The notes: generated from the sequence alone by a model not told the origin. Counted from the stretch's first letter, positions 8,976 through 18,066 are shown. The stretch is DNA of 64,000 nt from Devosia lucknowensis (GCF_900177655.1 NZ_FXWK01000001.1:806001-870000); one strand, 5' to 3'. Numbers and translations are program-made.

Positions 8976-9124
8976 GCTATTATAGCCACGGTACGGGCCG
9001 GTGCGTCGCTTAACGCATTCGCCACGCCCTGGCGGCGCCAACGCCAAGACGTCCGCGGAATTTATCGAAGCCTATGGCTAGTGCTTCGGCCAGCGTCCAT
9101 ATGTGGGGCGATATTGAGTTTGCC

Positions 9125-9766
9125 ATGCCCAGTCTTGTCACGCGTTTCCACCTTCTCCTTTTCTGCGTCACGATCGCTATAGGCGGCGTCGCTTTGGCAC
9201 ATCTGCCGGCAGGCTACGCTTTTCCAGCGCATTGGCAGGGAAGCGCTGTAGACTGGTTCTGGCCTCGAGATGTCGCGCTCTTGACGCCGCCGCTGGTGCA
9301 ATTGGCGCTCGTCGTGACGTTCTATCTGCTTGGCCGTGCTCTCACCCGAAACCACTTTGCCAAAGTCCAGCACATCCTCGACCCTGCACTGACATTGCTC
9401 ATGTCAGTAGCGGCTGCCTGTCAGCTTGGCCTGCTGATGATTGGCATTGGGTCCGATTTCGACCTGTTCCGGATCACCACTGGAGCCCTGGCCGCCACGC
9501 TGATTGTCTTGGCGGTGGTTATATTCGAAGCCGAGCGGCACTCCTATGCAGGCCTGCGCATGCCCTGGCCGGTTCCGTCTGATCGGGCATGGTCCATTGT
9601 CCATCGATCGACCGGTCTGGCGACCGCGGCGGCTGCCATTCTCCTTGCCGCTGTTGCTTGGATTGATCCGGGGCCCGGTGTCAGCGTCATAACGCTTGTG
9701 GCGACTCTTCTCGGTCTTCCTGCCTTTGCGGCATCGATGACTCTTTTGACCCGGGGTCTGCGGTAA
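9125..9766 (+). CDS. SdpI/DUF1648-like integral membrane protein
   Basis: The protein has 213 residues from the ATG at 9125, or 230 if the in-frame ATG at 9074 is used. About six hydrophobic segments are present. An HWQG motif after the first helix and the late motif LRMPWPVPSDRAWSIVHR match the SdpI-like family, whose Bacillus founder gives immunity to a killing peptide and signals to its repressor. It is a paralogue of the protein at 20988-21644 but has no sdpR-type regulator next to it. The function in this organism is unknown. I prefer 9125 because the hydrophobic first helix follows directly. Confidence 0.65.
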   Translation: MPSLVTRFHLLLFCVTIAIGGVALAHLPAGYAFPAHWQGSAVDWFWPRDVALLTPPLVQLALVVTFYLLGRALTRNHFAKVQHILDPALTLLMSVAAACQLGLLMIGIGSDFDLFRITTGALAATLIVLAVVIFEAERHSYAGLRMPWPVPSDRAWSIVHRSTGLATAAAAILLAAVAWIDPGPGVSVITLVATLLGLPAFAASMTLLTRGLR

Positions 9767-9935
9767 GTCTTTGCGGGCGGTCGCAATTTTGGGGCAGAAT
9801 AATCCATTCCACGCGAATGGCGGCGCAATTCCATATGCTGCATTCTCCGACAGAGAGGCGTAGTGTCTGGCCAATTGCGAGGCTTCGCGCCCACTATTTG
9901 GGCACCGGTCTCGGGTCTCTGAAAGGCTTCCTCCC

Positions 9936-11303
9936 ATGCCCACCACCGTCTCGGCCAGCGCCAGCCCACGCGCGCCAAAGCCGCTTTACCTCAACTTCGG
10001 TTTCCAGGTGCTCGTCGCCATGGTGATCGGCCTGGTGCTGGGCTACATCGCCCGCACCATGGGTCCCGATGCTGCCGGCAATGCCAACTGGCTGACGCAG
10101 ACGCTGTCGACCGTGGGCTCGTCCTTCGTCTCGCTGCTCCGCGCCCTGGTACCCGTCCTGGTCTTCACGGCCATCGTGGCGTCGATCGCCAACTTGCGCG
10201 AACTCAACAATGCGGCCAAGCTGGTCTGGCAGACCTTGCTCTGGTTCGCCATCACCGCTCTGATCGCTGTTGTGATCGGCATCGCGCTCGGTCTCATCAT
10301 CCAGCCCGGCCTCAATTCGGCTGTTGCGGCGGAAGCTGCCCGCGCCCCGTCCTCGACCGGTTCCTGGCTCGATTTCCTCAAGGGTCTGATCCCCTCGAAC
10401 TTCATCGGCCTGCAGGCATCTACCCGCGTCACCGATGGTTCGGCCACGACCAGCCTCAACTTCAACGTTCTGCAGATCCTGATCGTCTCGATCGTCATCG
10501 GTATTGCCGCGCTGCGCGTTGGCCCGGCTGCTGACCCGTTCCTGGCTTTCAATCGCTCTTTCCTCAAGATCATCCACAAGGTTCTGTGGTGGGTCATCCG
10601 GCTGACCCCCATCGGCACCATTGGCCTGCTCGGCAACGCCGTCGCCGTCTATGGTTGGGATGCCCTGGCCCAGCTCGGCTGGTACGCGGCCGCCATCTAT
10701 ATCGGCCTGGCGCTGGTGCTGTTCGTTGTCTACCCGGCGCTGCTGCAGAGCCACGGTCTCAACCCCATTCGCTACTTCCAGAGTGCATGGCCGGCCATCC
10801 AGCTTGCCTTCGTGTCGCGCTCGTCGATCGGCACGCTGCCCGTCACCGAACGCATCACCGAAAAGAACCTCGGCGTTCCGCGCGAATATGCGGCCTTCGC
10901 CGTACCTCTCGGCGCCACCACCAAGATGGACGGCTGTGCATCCATCTACCCGGCGATTTCGGCAATCTTCGTGGCCCAGTTCTTCGGCATCAGTCTCGGC
11001 ATCGAGCACTACCTGCTGATCGCCTTCGTCGCCGTCATCGGCTCGGCCGCCACGGCGGGTCTCACCGGCGCCACCGTCATGCTGACCCTGACGCTCTCGA
11101 CCCTGGGCCTCCCGCTTGAGGGTGTCGGCTTGCTGCTTGCCATCGACCCCATCCTCGATATGGGTCGCACCGCGGTCAACGTCGCCGGTCAGGCTTTGGT
11201 CCCCACAATCGTCGCCAAGCGACAGGGCATTCTCAACCAGGCCGTTTACGACAACGGCAAGTCGATCGAGGACCTCGACGCCGACGCTGTCCCGGCGGAA
11301 TAA
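9936..11303 (+). CDS. Dicarboxylate/amino acid:cation symporter (DAACS family)
   Basis: The 455-residue protein has about eight membrane helices and the two re-entrant loop motifs of glutamate-transporter homologues: SRSSIGTLPVTER (serine-rich hairpin 1) and MDGCASIYPAISAIF, followed by DPILDMGRTAVNVAGQAL in helix 8 with the substrate-binding Asp and Asn. It should import dicarboxylates or acidic or neutral amino acids with Na+ or H+. Substrate cannot be fixed from sequence. It is monocistronic, with a perfect terminator after it. Confidence 0.93.
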   Translation: MPTTVSASASPRAPKPLYLNFGFQVLVAMVIGLVLGYIARTMGPDAAGNANWLTQTLSTVGSSFVSLLRALVPVLVFTAIVASIANLRELNNAAKLVWQTLLWFAITALIAVVIGIALGLIIQPGLNSAVAAEAARAPSSTGSWLDFLKGLIPSNFIGLQASTRVTDGSATTSLNFNVLQILIVSIVIGIAALRVGPAADPFLAFNRSFLKIIHKVLWWVIRLTPIGTIGLLGNAVAVYGWDALAQLGWYAAAIYIGLALVLFVVYPALLQSHGLNPIRYFQSAWPAIQLAFVSRSSIGTLPVTERITEKNLGVPREYAAFAVPLGATTKMDGCASIYPAISAIFVAQFFGISLGIEHYLLIAFVAVIGSAATAGLTGATVMLTLTLSTLGLPLEGVGLLLAIDPILDMGRTAVNVAGQALVPTIVAKRQGILNQAVYDNGKSIEDLDADAVPAE

Positions 11304-11322
11304 GTCAGACATCAAATTCCGG

Positions 11323-11350
11323 AAAAGGGGCCATTCGAGGCCCCTTTTTT
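11323..11350 (+). terminator. Intrinsic terminator after the symporter gene
   Basis: AAAAGGGGCC, loop ATTCGA, GGCCCCTTTT with two more T. The A and T tracts on each side make it work in both directions, so it may also stop the P450 transcript arriving on the other strand. Confidence 0.9.
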
Positions 11351-11379
11351 GTGTGGTGTGCTGCGACGCGATGTTCGGC

Positions 11380-12636
11380 TCAGCGCCAGCTGACCATCAG
11401 CTTTTCGAGGCCGTGGAAATGGTAGACATTGCCGTAGCGCGGTGGCTCGACGATCCGCAGCTGGGGTAGTCTGTCGAACAACACCTTCATCGATTCCTGC
11501 AGTTCGATACGCGCCAGCGGCGCGCCGATGCAAAAATGGATGCCGGCACCGAAGCTGACATTGGCGCCATCGCTGCGGAACGGATCGAAGCGGTCCGAGC
11601 GGGCGAAGCGCGCCGGGTCGCGGTTCGCCGCGCCCAGCATGAGCCCGATCACGTCTCCCTTGCGCAGGGGAATTCCGTCCACCTCCGTGTCGACAAGTGC
11701 GTAGCGCGTAAACAGGTGCAGGGGCGCGTCGAAGCGCAGGCACTCCTCAACCGTTTTCTCCGCCTGCTCCGGCGTGGCAAACAGCGTCTTCGGGTCCAGT
11801 GCGCTCTCGAGGATAGATTTCACCCCGTTCCCTGTCGTGTGCACCGTTGCCTCGTGCCCTGCATTGAGCAACAGCACGGCCGTTGATATCACCTCGTCTT
11901 CGCTCAGCACGTCGCCATCGCGGTCCGTCATGAGCATGTGGCTGAGAAGATCTTCCCGCGGCGACTTGCGCCGTTCCGCGATGACATCGCGCAGATAAGC
12001 CGTGAAATCGGCCGCGGCGGCATTGGCGTCCAGCTCGGTCTCGCGCGTGACGTTGTACATGTACATCGTCACCATGCGGTTGGACCAGTTGAGGAGTTGC
12101 GGCGCCATGTCCGCGGGCAGACCGATCATCTCGGCAATGACGATAGCGGGGATCGGCGCCGCGAACGCCTTGATGAGATCAACGGAATCCTTTTCTTCAA
12201 AACCGTCGATAAGCTCATGTGCCAGTTGCCTGATCCTGGGCCGAAGCTGCTCGACCTGCCGCGAAACGAAGGCTCGGTTCACAAGCGTCCGCAAGCGGGT
12301 GTGGTCAGGTGGCTCAAGATTCAGCAGCGAATGCTTCTCAGTCAGGTCGAAGTCCGCCACATGCGGATTCGGCACGGGCAATCCGATATCTTCGCGCGTC
12401 GCCACATGCAGGATGTCCCGACCGAAGCGCTTGTCGCGTAACAGTGCGCTCACGCTCTTGAAATCAGCGAAGCACCAATGGCCATAGTCCTCCCAGAAAA
12501 AGGCCGGATGGCTCCCATGCTGGCGCGCATAAAAAGGGTAGGGGTCCTGGTAGAAGGCCGGGTCCTGCGGTTGCGCAGAGGCGCTGAGATGTGGCGGGAC
12601 ATCGGTGAGCGGCTTGACTTGAATGATTGCGGCCAT
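11380..12636 (-). CDS. Cytochrome P450
   Basis: The 418-residue soluble P450 has all family landmarks: the I-helix LLLNAGHEATVH, the K-helix EECLRFDAPL (E-x-x-R), and the haem-binding loop FGAGIHFCIG with the thiolate ligand at about Cys369. The I-helix has Ala at the position of the usual oxygen-activating Thr, followed by Thr, as in a number of bacterial P450s. It would hydroxylate or oxidise a small hydrophobic molecule, using ferredoxin partners that are not encoded nearby. The ATG at 12636 is the only suitable start. The gene is isolated, convergent with the symporter gene and divergent from the small gene at 12772. Confidence 0.95.
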   Translation of the reverse strand: MAAIIQVKPLTDVPPHLSASAQPQDPAFYQDPYPFYARQHGSHPAFFWEDYGHWCFADFKSVSALLRDKRFGRDILHVATREDIGLPVPNPHVADFDLTEKHSLLNLEPPDHTRLRTLVNRAFVSRQVEQLRPRIRQLAHELIDGFEEKDSVDLIKAFAAPIPAIVIAEMIGLPADMAPQLLNWSNRMVTMYMYNVTRETELDANAAAADFTAYLRDVIAERRKSPREDLLSHMLMTDRDGDVLSEDEVISTAVLLLNAGHEATVHTTGNGVKSILESALDPKTLFATPEQAEKTVEECLRFDAPLHLFTRYALVDTEVDGIPLRKGDVIGLMLGAANRDPARFARSDRFDPFRSDGANVSFGAGIHFCIGAPLARIELQESMKVLFDRLPQLRIVEPPRYGNVYHFHGLEKLMVSWR

Positions 12637-12659
12637 GGTCCGGGGTCTGCGTAGCTTTT

Positions 12660-12676
12660 GATTTGTCGGTCAAATC
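12660..12676. promoter_or_regulatory. Inverted repeat upstream of the P450 gene
   Basis: GATTTG, five bases, CAAATC. It lies 24 bases before the P450 start in the divergent region and could be a repressor operator. No cognate regulator is adjacent. Confidence 0.3.
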
Positions 12677-12771
12677 TAGAACGCGCCGCGCGACCTGCCT
12701 ACGCCTTCCCGCCTTGCTCCCGCCGAAAAAATCGCTACGGAAGAGGCTGACAGTTTCGAGGAGCATCCCCC

Positions 12772-13002
12772 GTGAGCGACATCACCTATTCCCAGGCCAT
12801 CGACGCCATCTATGCCTCGATCAAGGCAGACAACGAGGATCTCGACAGCCATATCGCGGCTCTCAAGGGTGCGATGGCTCGCGAAGGTCAGAAGGAGGCC
12901 ACGTTCGAGACGTCCAAGCTCGCACAGCCGAACCGCCAGGGCCGCAAGCTCATGCAGGCCTACTTCCGCAAGAAGGGTATCGCGGTCAGCTTTTCGGATT
13001 GA
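12772..13002 (+). CDS. Small conserved-looking hypothetical protein
   Basis: The 76-residue, mostly helical, soluble protein (MSDITYSQAIDAIYASIKAD start, RKLMQAYFRKKGI near the end) starts at a GTG with a strong GAGGAG ribosome site about eight bases before it. I do not recognise a domain. Its charged amphipathic character suggests a small helical or nucleic-acid- or protein-binding protein. The next gene begins three bases after the stop, so the two are probably cotranscribed. Confidence 0.7.
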   Translation: MSDITYSQAIDAIYASIKADNEDLDSHIAALKGAMAREGQKEATFETSKLAQPNRQGRKLMQAYFRKKGIAVSFSD

Positions 13003-13005
13003 TCC

Positions 13006-13332
13006 ATGGAACTCTGGCAGGCCGTCTTCCTGATTTCTCTCATTGTTTCAATGACAGTAGCAATCGGCTGGGATTCGGTTCTGGGTCGGAAGTACAAGCA
13101 AATCGAGGAGCGGCAGCGTTCTGATCCACGCCTCAGGGAGCAGATGAACCTCGGTCAGATGACGGCAATGGGCGTCTCCTACCGCGCCAGGCAGCAGGCA
13201 CTGCGGCTGGCGGAGCCCGAGCGCAGCCAGGCGCTGCGGGAATGCGCGATGCTTCAGGCCTACAGTCGCACCATCATGGCTGTCACCGCCTTGGTGTTTC
13301 TGGCCATGATCGTCTCGCTGCTTTTCCGCTGA
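13006..13332 (+). CDS. Hypothetical membrane protein with helices at both ends
   Basis: The 108-residue protein has a hydrophobic helix at residues 5-20, a charged central region rich in Glu, Arg and Gln (about 27-82) and a second hydrophobic helix at the C-terminus (about 88-107). A hairpin topology with a cytoplasmic or periplasmic helical middle is likely. No family is recognised. It follows the small gene at 12772 with a three-base gap. Confidence 0.65.
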   Translation: MELWQAVFLISLIVSMTVAIGWDSVLGRKYKQIEERQRSDPRLREQMNLGQMTAMGVSYRARQQALRLAEPERSQALRECAMLQAYSRTIMAVTALVFLAMIVSLLFR

Positions 13333-13370
13333 GGCCGTTCACCGTCTTTGGCGGAAGGGACGGGACCCTA

Positions 13371-13399
13371 TTGAAGCTTGCCCCAATGCCGCCTATCTG
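13371..13399 (+). promoter_or_regulatory. Candidate RpoH (sigma-32) promoter for clpP
   Basis: TTGAAG at 13371 and GCCTATCT around 13391 are spaced as in heat-shock promoters (about 14 bases between TTGAAG and the -10 block). The predicted start of transcription is near 13406, at the base of a hairpin ACCGCC-CATTAA-GGCGGT (13407-13424). The rest of the leader up to clpP (about 145 bases) shows nothing else clear. Confidence 0.5.
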
Positions 13400-13569
13400 T
13401 GCCTTTACCGCCCATTAAGGCGGTGTCGCCTGCAATCAGCCAGTCGCGCTGATTCGATTTTCCGGCATACCAGACTGCTCCTCCGAATGCGCGCTCGGGG
13501 CGGGGGCATGCCTAAACAACCAAGCCTGCAACCCGGTCCGCGACCCGGAGCATGGCCAAGGGGCAAACT

Positions 13570-14199
13570 ATGCGGGATCCGCACGATATCTATATGAACA
13601 CGCTCGTTCCCATGGTGGTCGAGCAGTCGAACCGCGGCGAACGCGCCTTCGACATCTACTCGCGGCTCCTGCGCGAGCGCATCATTTTCGTGACCGGCGT
13701 GGTCGAGGACAACATGGCCTCGCTCATCGTTGCGCAGCTTCTGTTTCTCGAATCAGAGAACCCGAAGAAGGAAATCGCGCTCTATATCAATTCGCCTGGC
13801 GGTGTCGTGACGGCTGGTCTGTCGATTTACGACACCATGCAGTTCATCCGTCCCGCCGTCGCCACCATGGTCATGGGCCAGGCGGCGTCCATGGGTTCGC
13901 TGCTGCTCGCAGCGGGTGAAGCCGGCATGCGCTCGAGCCTCCCGAACTCCCGCGTTATGGTCCATCAGCCCTCAGGCGGCTTCCAGGGTCAGGTCACCGA
14001 CATCCTGATTCATGCCAAGGAAGTCGAGGGTTTGAAGCGCCGTCTTAATCAGATTTATGAAAAGCACACCGGCCGCACCTATGAGGAAATCGAGAACGCT
14101 CTTGAGCGTGATCGCTTCTTGTCGCCGGAAGAAGCCAAGGCCTTTGGCCTGATCGATACCGTCATGGAAAAGCGCGCGGTCCCCGAGGCATCCGCCTGA
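13570..14199 (+). CDS. clpP: ATP-dependent Clp protease proteolytic subunit
   Basis: The 209-residue serine protease subunit has the catalytic Ser in [14 protein letters not shown] and His in [10 protein letters not shown], with [11 protein letters not shown] earlier. It forms the tetradecameric barrel that works with ClpX or ClpA on unfolded substrates. Two ATGs are in frame: 13552 has its ribosome site too close, while 13570 (MRDPHDIYM) follows AAGGGG at good distance and is preferred. clpX follows after 175 bases that contain a large hairpin. Confidence 0.97.
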   Translation: MRDPHDIYMNTLVPMVVEQSNRGERAFDIYSRLLRERIIFVTGVVEDNMASLIVAQLLFLESENPKKEIALYINSPGGVVTAGLSIYDTMQFIRPAVATMVMGQAASMGSLLLAAGEAGMRSSLPNSRVMVHQPSGGFQGQVTDILIHAKEVEGLKRRLNQIYEKHTGRTYEEIENALERDRFLSPEEAKAFGLIDTVMEKRAVPEASA

Positions 14200-14263
14200 G
14201 CGTGACGCGCGTTAAGCACAATGCTGATGCGCCGTGGACTGTGATCCGTGCGCAATTGCACCC

Positions 14264-14295
14264 AGCCGGAACGGCCTTTAAGGTCGTTTCGGCTT
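14264..14295 (+). terminator. Imperfect hairpin between clpP and clpX
   Basis: AGCCGGAACGGCCTT pairs with AAGGTCGTTTCGGCTT with G-U and single mismatches. A T-rich stretch (ACTTTCTTT) follows a few bases later. It may attenuate rather than stop read-through into clpX. Confidence 0.5.
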
Positions 14296-14374
14296 AGACT
14301 TTCTTTATGCCTTGAGCGCTAGCCTGCCAGGCGACGCTTGAATTTGGGGATGCTCAATCCCCGGGAGTGACTGG

Positions 14375-15652
14375 ATGTCCAAAGAGACGACGAACGGCGA
14401 AACCTCCAAGAACACGCTTTACTGCTCGTTCTGCGGCAAGTCGCAGCATGAAGTACGCAAGCTGATCGCCGGTCCGACCGTGTTCATCTGTGATGAATGC
14501 GTCGAGCTGTGCATGGACATCATCCGCGAAGAGAACAAGACCTCGATGGTCAAGTCCTCCGACGGCGTGCCCACTCCTGCGGAAATCTGCAAGGTGCTGG
14601 ACGACTATGTCATCGGCCAGTTCCGCGCCAAGCGCGTCCTCTCCGTGGCCGTCCACAATCACTACAAGCGGCTGCATCACGCTCAGAAGAACCAGGACGT
14701 GGAACTCTCCAAGTCCAACATCATGCTCATCGGGCCCACTGGCTCGGGCAAGACGCTGCTGGCCCAGACCATGGCGCGCATCCTCGATGTGCCCTTCACG
14801 ATGGCCGATGCGACCACGCTGACCGAAGCCGGCTATGTCGGTGAGGACGTCGAGAACATCATTCTCAAGCTGCTCCAGGCCGCCGACTACAATGTCGAAA
14901 AAGCCCAGCGCGGCATCGTCTATATCGACGAAGTCGACAAGATTTCGCGCAAGTCGGACAACCCCTCGATCACCCGCGACGTGTCGGGCGAAGGCGTGCA
15001 GCAGGCGCTCCTCAAGATCATGGAAGGCACCGTTGCCTCCGTGCCTCCGCAGGGTGGCCGCAAGCATCCGCAGCAGGAATTCTTGCAGGTGGACACCACC
15101 AATATCCTCTTCATCTGCGGCGGCGCCTTTGCCGGTCTCGAAAAGATCATTTCGGCCCGCGGCGAAGGTTCGGGCATCGGCTTCTCGGCCACGGTCAAGG
15201 ATCCGAACGATCGTCGCGTCGGCCAGATTCTCGCCGATGTCGAGCCAGAGGACTTGGTCCGCTTCGGCCTGATCCCCGAATTTATCGGCCGTCTGCCGAT
15301 CCTCGCCACTCTTGAAGACCTCGACATTCCGGCTCTCATCGAAATTCTGACTGCGCCGAAGAATGCTCTGGTTCGCCAGTATCAGCGCCTGTTCCAGATG
15401 GAAGAAGTCGAACTGACGTTCCACGAAGATGCTCTCAAGGCGATTGCCGAGAAGGCCATCGAGCGCAAGACGGGCGCCCGCGGTCTCCGGTCGATCCTTG
15501 AAGGTATCCTGCTCGACACCATGTATGATCTCCCGTCGCTCGAAGGCGTCGAGGAAGTGGTGATCAGCGAAGAAGTGGTGCGTGGCCGCGACGTTCGTCC
15601 GCTCTATATCTATTCCGAGCGCAAGAAGGACGATGCGCCCGCAACCGCGTAA
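14375..15652 (+). CDS. clpX: ATP-dependent Clp protease ATP-binding subunit ClpX
   Basis: The 425-residue AAA+ unfoldase starts with the zinc-binding domain ([19 protein letters not shown]). Walker A is GPTGSGKT and Walker B is [10 protein letters not shown], with sensor 2 in [10 protein letters not shown]. It recognises and unfolds substrates for ClpP, including cell-cycle regulators in alphaproteobacteria. A GGGAG ribosome site lies nine bases before the ATG. A strong terminator follows, so it is not cotranscribed with lon. Confidence 0.98.
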   Translation: MSKETTNGETSKNTLYCSFCGKSQHEVRKLIAGPTVFICDECVELCMDIIREENKTSMVKSSDGVPTPAEICKVLDDYVIGQFRAKRVLSVAVHNHYKRLHHAQKNQDVELSKSNIMLIGPTGSGKTLLAQTMARILDVPFTMADATTLTEAGYVGEDVENIILKLLQAADYNVEKAQRGIVYIDEVDKISRKSDNPSITRDVSGEGVQQALLKIMEGTVASVPPQGGRKHPQQEFLQVDTTNILFICGGAFAGLEKIISARGEGSGIGFSATVKDPNDRRVGQILADVEPEDLVRFGLIPEFIGRLPILATLEDLDIPALIEILTAPKNALVRQYQRLFQMEEVELTFHEDALKAIAEKAIERKTGARGLRSILEGILLDTMYDLPSLEGVEEVVISEEVVRGRDVRPLYIYSERKKDDAPATA

Positions 15653-15680
15653 CAATCGTCGCAGCAAAACCAATCGTTTA

Positions 15681-15718
15681 CGGCCTCCGGTTTAAATCAC
15701 CGGGGGCCGTTTGGTTTT
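15681..15718 (+). terminator. Intrinsic terminator after clpX
   Basis: CGGCCTCCGGT, loop TTAAATC, ACCGGGGGCCG, then TTTGGTTTT. The stem has eleven pairs including one G-U. Confidence 0.88.
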
Positions 15719-15734
15719 GGCCGCAGGGGGCGCT

Positions 15735-16901
15735 GTGCACGCAGCCTTTGAATTGGATATGCCGACCCTGGTGCTGGCGCGCGTCGTCAGCATCGTCGTC
15801 TTCGCTATCGGCATCCCCATCATGACCCTGCGCAAGGATCGCCCGGAAACGGCGATCTTCTGCTGGTCCCTGGTTATGGCCATCCTGAGCTGGGTCAGCA
15901 TCATCGCCGCTGTCGCCACTGAAAATCTCTATATCGTTGCCATCTACGCAGGCTGCATCAGTGGCACCGTTTCGTTGCAGTGGGCCGCTGTGGTTGTCAT
16001 GACCGGCCGAAAGGTACATTCGGCCTGGTTCGTTGTTCCGCCGGTCGGCGTGGCGCTGGGCATCGTCGTTCTGCAAATGCCGGCGACGGACGCATCCATT
16101 CTCAGCTGCGTGGTGCTTGGATTGCAGCTTGGTGCGGCCTCGACCTTCATCATGCTCTACGGGCGGCTCGCCGTTCGGCGCAGCACCGCCGTGCTCATGG
16201 CGCTGGGATACACGTTCTCGTTTTTCAGCGCCATTTCGCGCCCCATCGAACTGCTGTTCTTCGGCAGTTTCAGCCTTTATGCGACGTCAGGCGACCCCGC
16301 CAATTCCGCTGCCTTCCTCGGCAGCTATATCGGCACGACGCTGATCATTCTCTCCTGGCTCGCGGCCCTCAAGGATCGTGCGGAAGCCCGCCTGGCTGCA
16401 TTGGCCTTCCGTGACGAGCTGACGGGGCTCGCCAATCGCCGGTACCTCCACGAGCAGGGGCGTAAGCTCTGGACGCAGTCGCGCTGGCAAGGCACGGCGC
16501 TGACGATCGTTGCGCTCGATCTCGATTACTTCAAACGCATCAATGATCGCTGGGGCCACGAAGAGGGAGATCGCGTGCTGGCCGCCTTCGGTGCTGCCAC
16601 CGCCGCCGCAACGCCCGCACCCACGGTCGCCGCGCGCATGGGCGGCGAGGAATTCTGCCTGATCTATGTCGGTGTCGACGCCAAATCTGTCCACGGCTTC
16701 ATCGAGCGTCTTCGCGACGACTTCGCTCAGGCTCTTCGCCTGCCCGACGGCGAACCAGTTCGCTTCAGCGCCGGCGTTGCCCAAGCGGGTCCCGAGGACG
16801 ACGGCCTCAACAATCTTTACCGGCGCGCCGACAATGCGCTCTATCAGGCCAAGGCAAGCGGGCGCGATTGCGCGGTGATTGGCCTACCCCTGGCGGCCTA
16901 G
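15735..16901 (+). CDS. Membrane-bound diguanylate cyclase (GGDEF)
   Basis: The 388-residue protein has about six N-terminal membrane helices (residues 10-205) and a C-terminal GGDEF domain. The active-site loop is RMGGEEFCLIY, and LDLDYFKRINDRWGHEEGD supplies the metal-binding and substrate residues, so it should make cyclic di-GMP. I see no RxxD inhibitory site just upstream of the loop. The start chosen is the GTG at 15735 after AGGGGG; an ATG at 15759 is possible. It sits between clpX and lon and converges with the arginase gene, the two stops overlapping in one CTAG. Confidence 0.88.
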   Translation: MHAAFELDMPTLVLARVVSIVVFAIGIPIMTLRKDRPETAIFCWSLVMAILSWVSIIAAVATENLYIVAIYAGCISGTVSLQWAAVVVMTGRKVHSAWFVVPPVGVALGIVVLQMPATDASILSCVVLGLQLGAASTFIMLYGRLAVRRSTAVLMALGYTFSFFSAISRPIELLFFGSFSLYATSGDPANSAAFLGSYIGTTLIILSWLAALKDRAEARLAALAFRDELTGLANRRYLHEQGRKLWTQSRWQGTALTIVALDLDYFKRINDRWGHEEGDRVLAAFGAATAAATPAPTVAARMGGEEFCLIYVGVDAKSVHGFIERLRDDFAQALRLPDGEPVRFSAGVAQAGPEDDGLNNLYRRADNALYQAKASGRDCAVIGLPLAA

Positions 16902-17872
16902 CCTTCCGTAATGAACTCCACTGGGCCAGCCTCCTCGCCCATGATGGAGCGGCCGAAGAGGCTCGCGACCAGATCCACCATCAGTGTCGCCGTCTTGCCG
17001 CCGTGGTCGAGAAACGGGTTGAGCTCCACCACGTCCAGCGACCCCACCAGACCGCTGTCGTGCAGCATTTCCATCACCAGATGCGCCTCTCGATAGGTGA
17101 GGCCGCCCGGCACCAGTGTTCCTCCGCCCGGTGCGATGGCTGGATCGATCGAGTCGACGTCGAAACTCACATGCAGGTGCGCACCGGCCGCGCGCGCCTT
17201 GTCGATCACCTTCTGGAGGGCAGCGACAACGCCGAGCTGGTCGATCTTGCGCATGTCCACCACGTCGACGCCACGCGCCTGAACCAGCCGGCGCTCCTCC
17301 CGGTCAATCGACCGAGCCCCGAAGATCGTCACGTCATGTGGGTCGATCCTGCCCAGCCAGGCCCCGCGGAAACTTTCGTCGAATTCAGTCTCCCCGCAAA
17401 GCAGCGCCAGAGGCATCCCGTGGAGATTGCCCGAGGGCGAGGTGTCCGGCGTGTTGTAGTCGGCATGGGCATCGACCCAGATCACATGCACCGGCTTTCC
17501 CTTGGGTGCGCAATGCCGCGCCACCGCAGAGATCGTGCCCATGGAGATCGAGTGATCCCCGCCGATGAAGAGCGGGAAATACCCGTCCTGAAGAATGGCA
17601 AGACCCGCATCGCTGGCACGGGCAGCAAGGTCAAGCACATCGGCCTTCCGCTCATCGGGAAGGCGGGTGCTTGACGGGTCGAGCGACAGTTCCGGCTGTG
17701 GTCGCCGCAGGTCCCCATGGTCGGCCACCACATGCTCGAGCTCCATGAGTGCCTCGACAAGGCCGGCCACACGCAGCGCCTCGGGCCCCATGCCACAACC
17801 GCGCACGGACGCGCCTGAAGCCGTGGCAACGCCTAGAAGGTCGATACGGCGGGGGCGGGCTTGTTGGGTCAT
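16898..17872 (-). CDS. rocF: Arginase
   Basis: The 324-residue ureohydrolase has the manganese motifs GGDHSISMG, WVDAHADYNTPDTSPSGN and SFDVDSIDP, and HGMPLALLCGE typical of true arginases. It converts arginine to ornithine and urea. The ATG at 17872 has AAGGA at suitable distance; the in-frame ATG at 17881 overlaps that site. The RocF name follows from family similarity. No other arginine catabolic gene is nearby. Confidence 0.92.
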   Translation of the reverse strand: MTQQARPRRIDLLGVATASGASVRGCGMGPEALRVAGLVEALMELEHVVADHGDLRRPQPELSLDPSSTRLPDERKADVLDLAARASDAGLAILQDGYFPLFIGGDHSISMGTISAVARHCAPKGKPVHVIWVDAHADYNTPDTSPSGNLHGMPLALLCGETEFDESFRGAWLGRIDPHDVTIFGARSIDREERRLVQARGVDVVDMRKIDQLGVVAALQKVIDKARAAGAHLHVSFDVDSIDPAIAPGGGTLVPGGLTYREAHLVMEMLHDSGLVGSLDVVELNPFLDHGGKTATLMVDLVASLFGRSIMGEEAGPVEFITEG

Positions 17873-18038
17873 GGCTGACATCCTTGTGTTCTGATGCGTC
17901 GTCCAGACTTTAGGGATGAATGAAGCGGCTGCCGAGAGGGACTTGCGCGATTGCTCCCAAGGCACACCGGTGTTTCCGCCCTCTTTGCATATCTCCTGTG
18001 CGAAGTAACGCTAACGGTCACAATTCTGCAAAGCGTGA

Positions 18039-18066
18039 CTTGCGGGCAGGGTGGTCCACCCTATTT
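18039..18066 (+). promoter_or_regulatory. Candidate RpoH (sigma-32) promoter for lon
   Basis: CTTGCGG at 18039 and CCCTATTTA at 18059 are 13 bases apart, close to the heat-shock consensus CTTGAAA-N11-16-CCCCAT-T. It lies about 100 bases before the lon start. The remaining 17873-18162 gap shows no other gene. Confidence 0.55.

Noticed and set aside
9894..11315. A 473-codon leftward ORF opposite the symporter gene, and similar long antisense frames opposite clpX (14354-15673) and alaC (23317-24648)
   Set aside because: These are open only because high-GC codon usage avoids stops on the other strand. Their translations are Asp/Gly/His/Arg-rich with no domain, while the opposite strand encodes clear families.
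14345..14363. Small hairpin GGGGA/TCCCC just before the clpX ribosome site
   Set aside because: Only five pairs with a seven-base loop; too weak to claim as a regulator.
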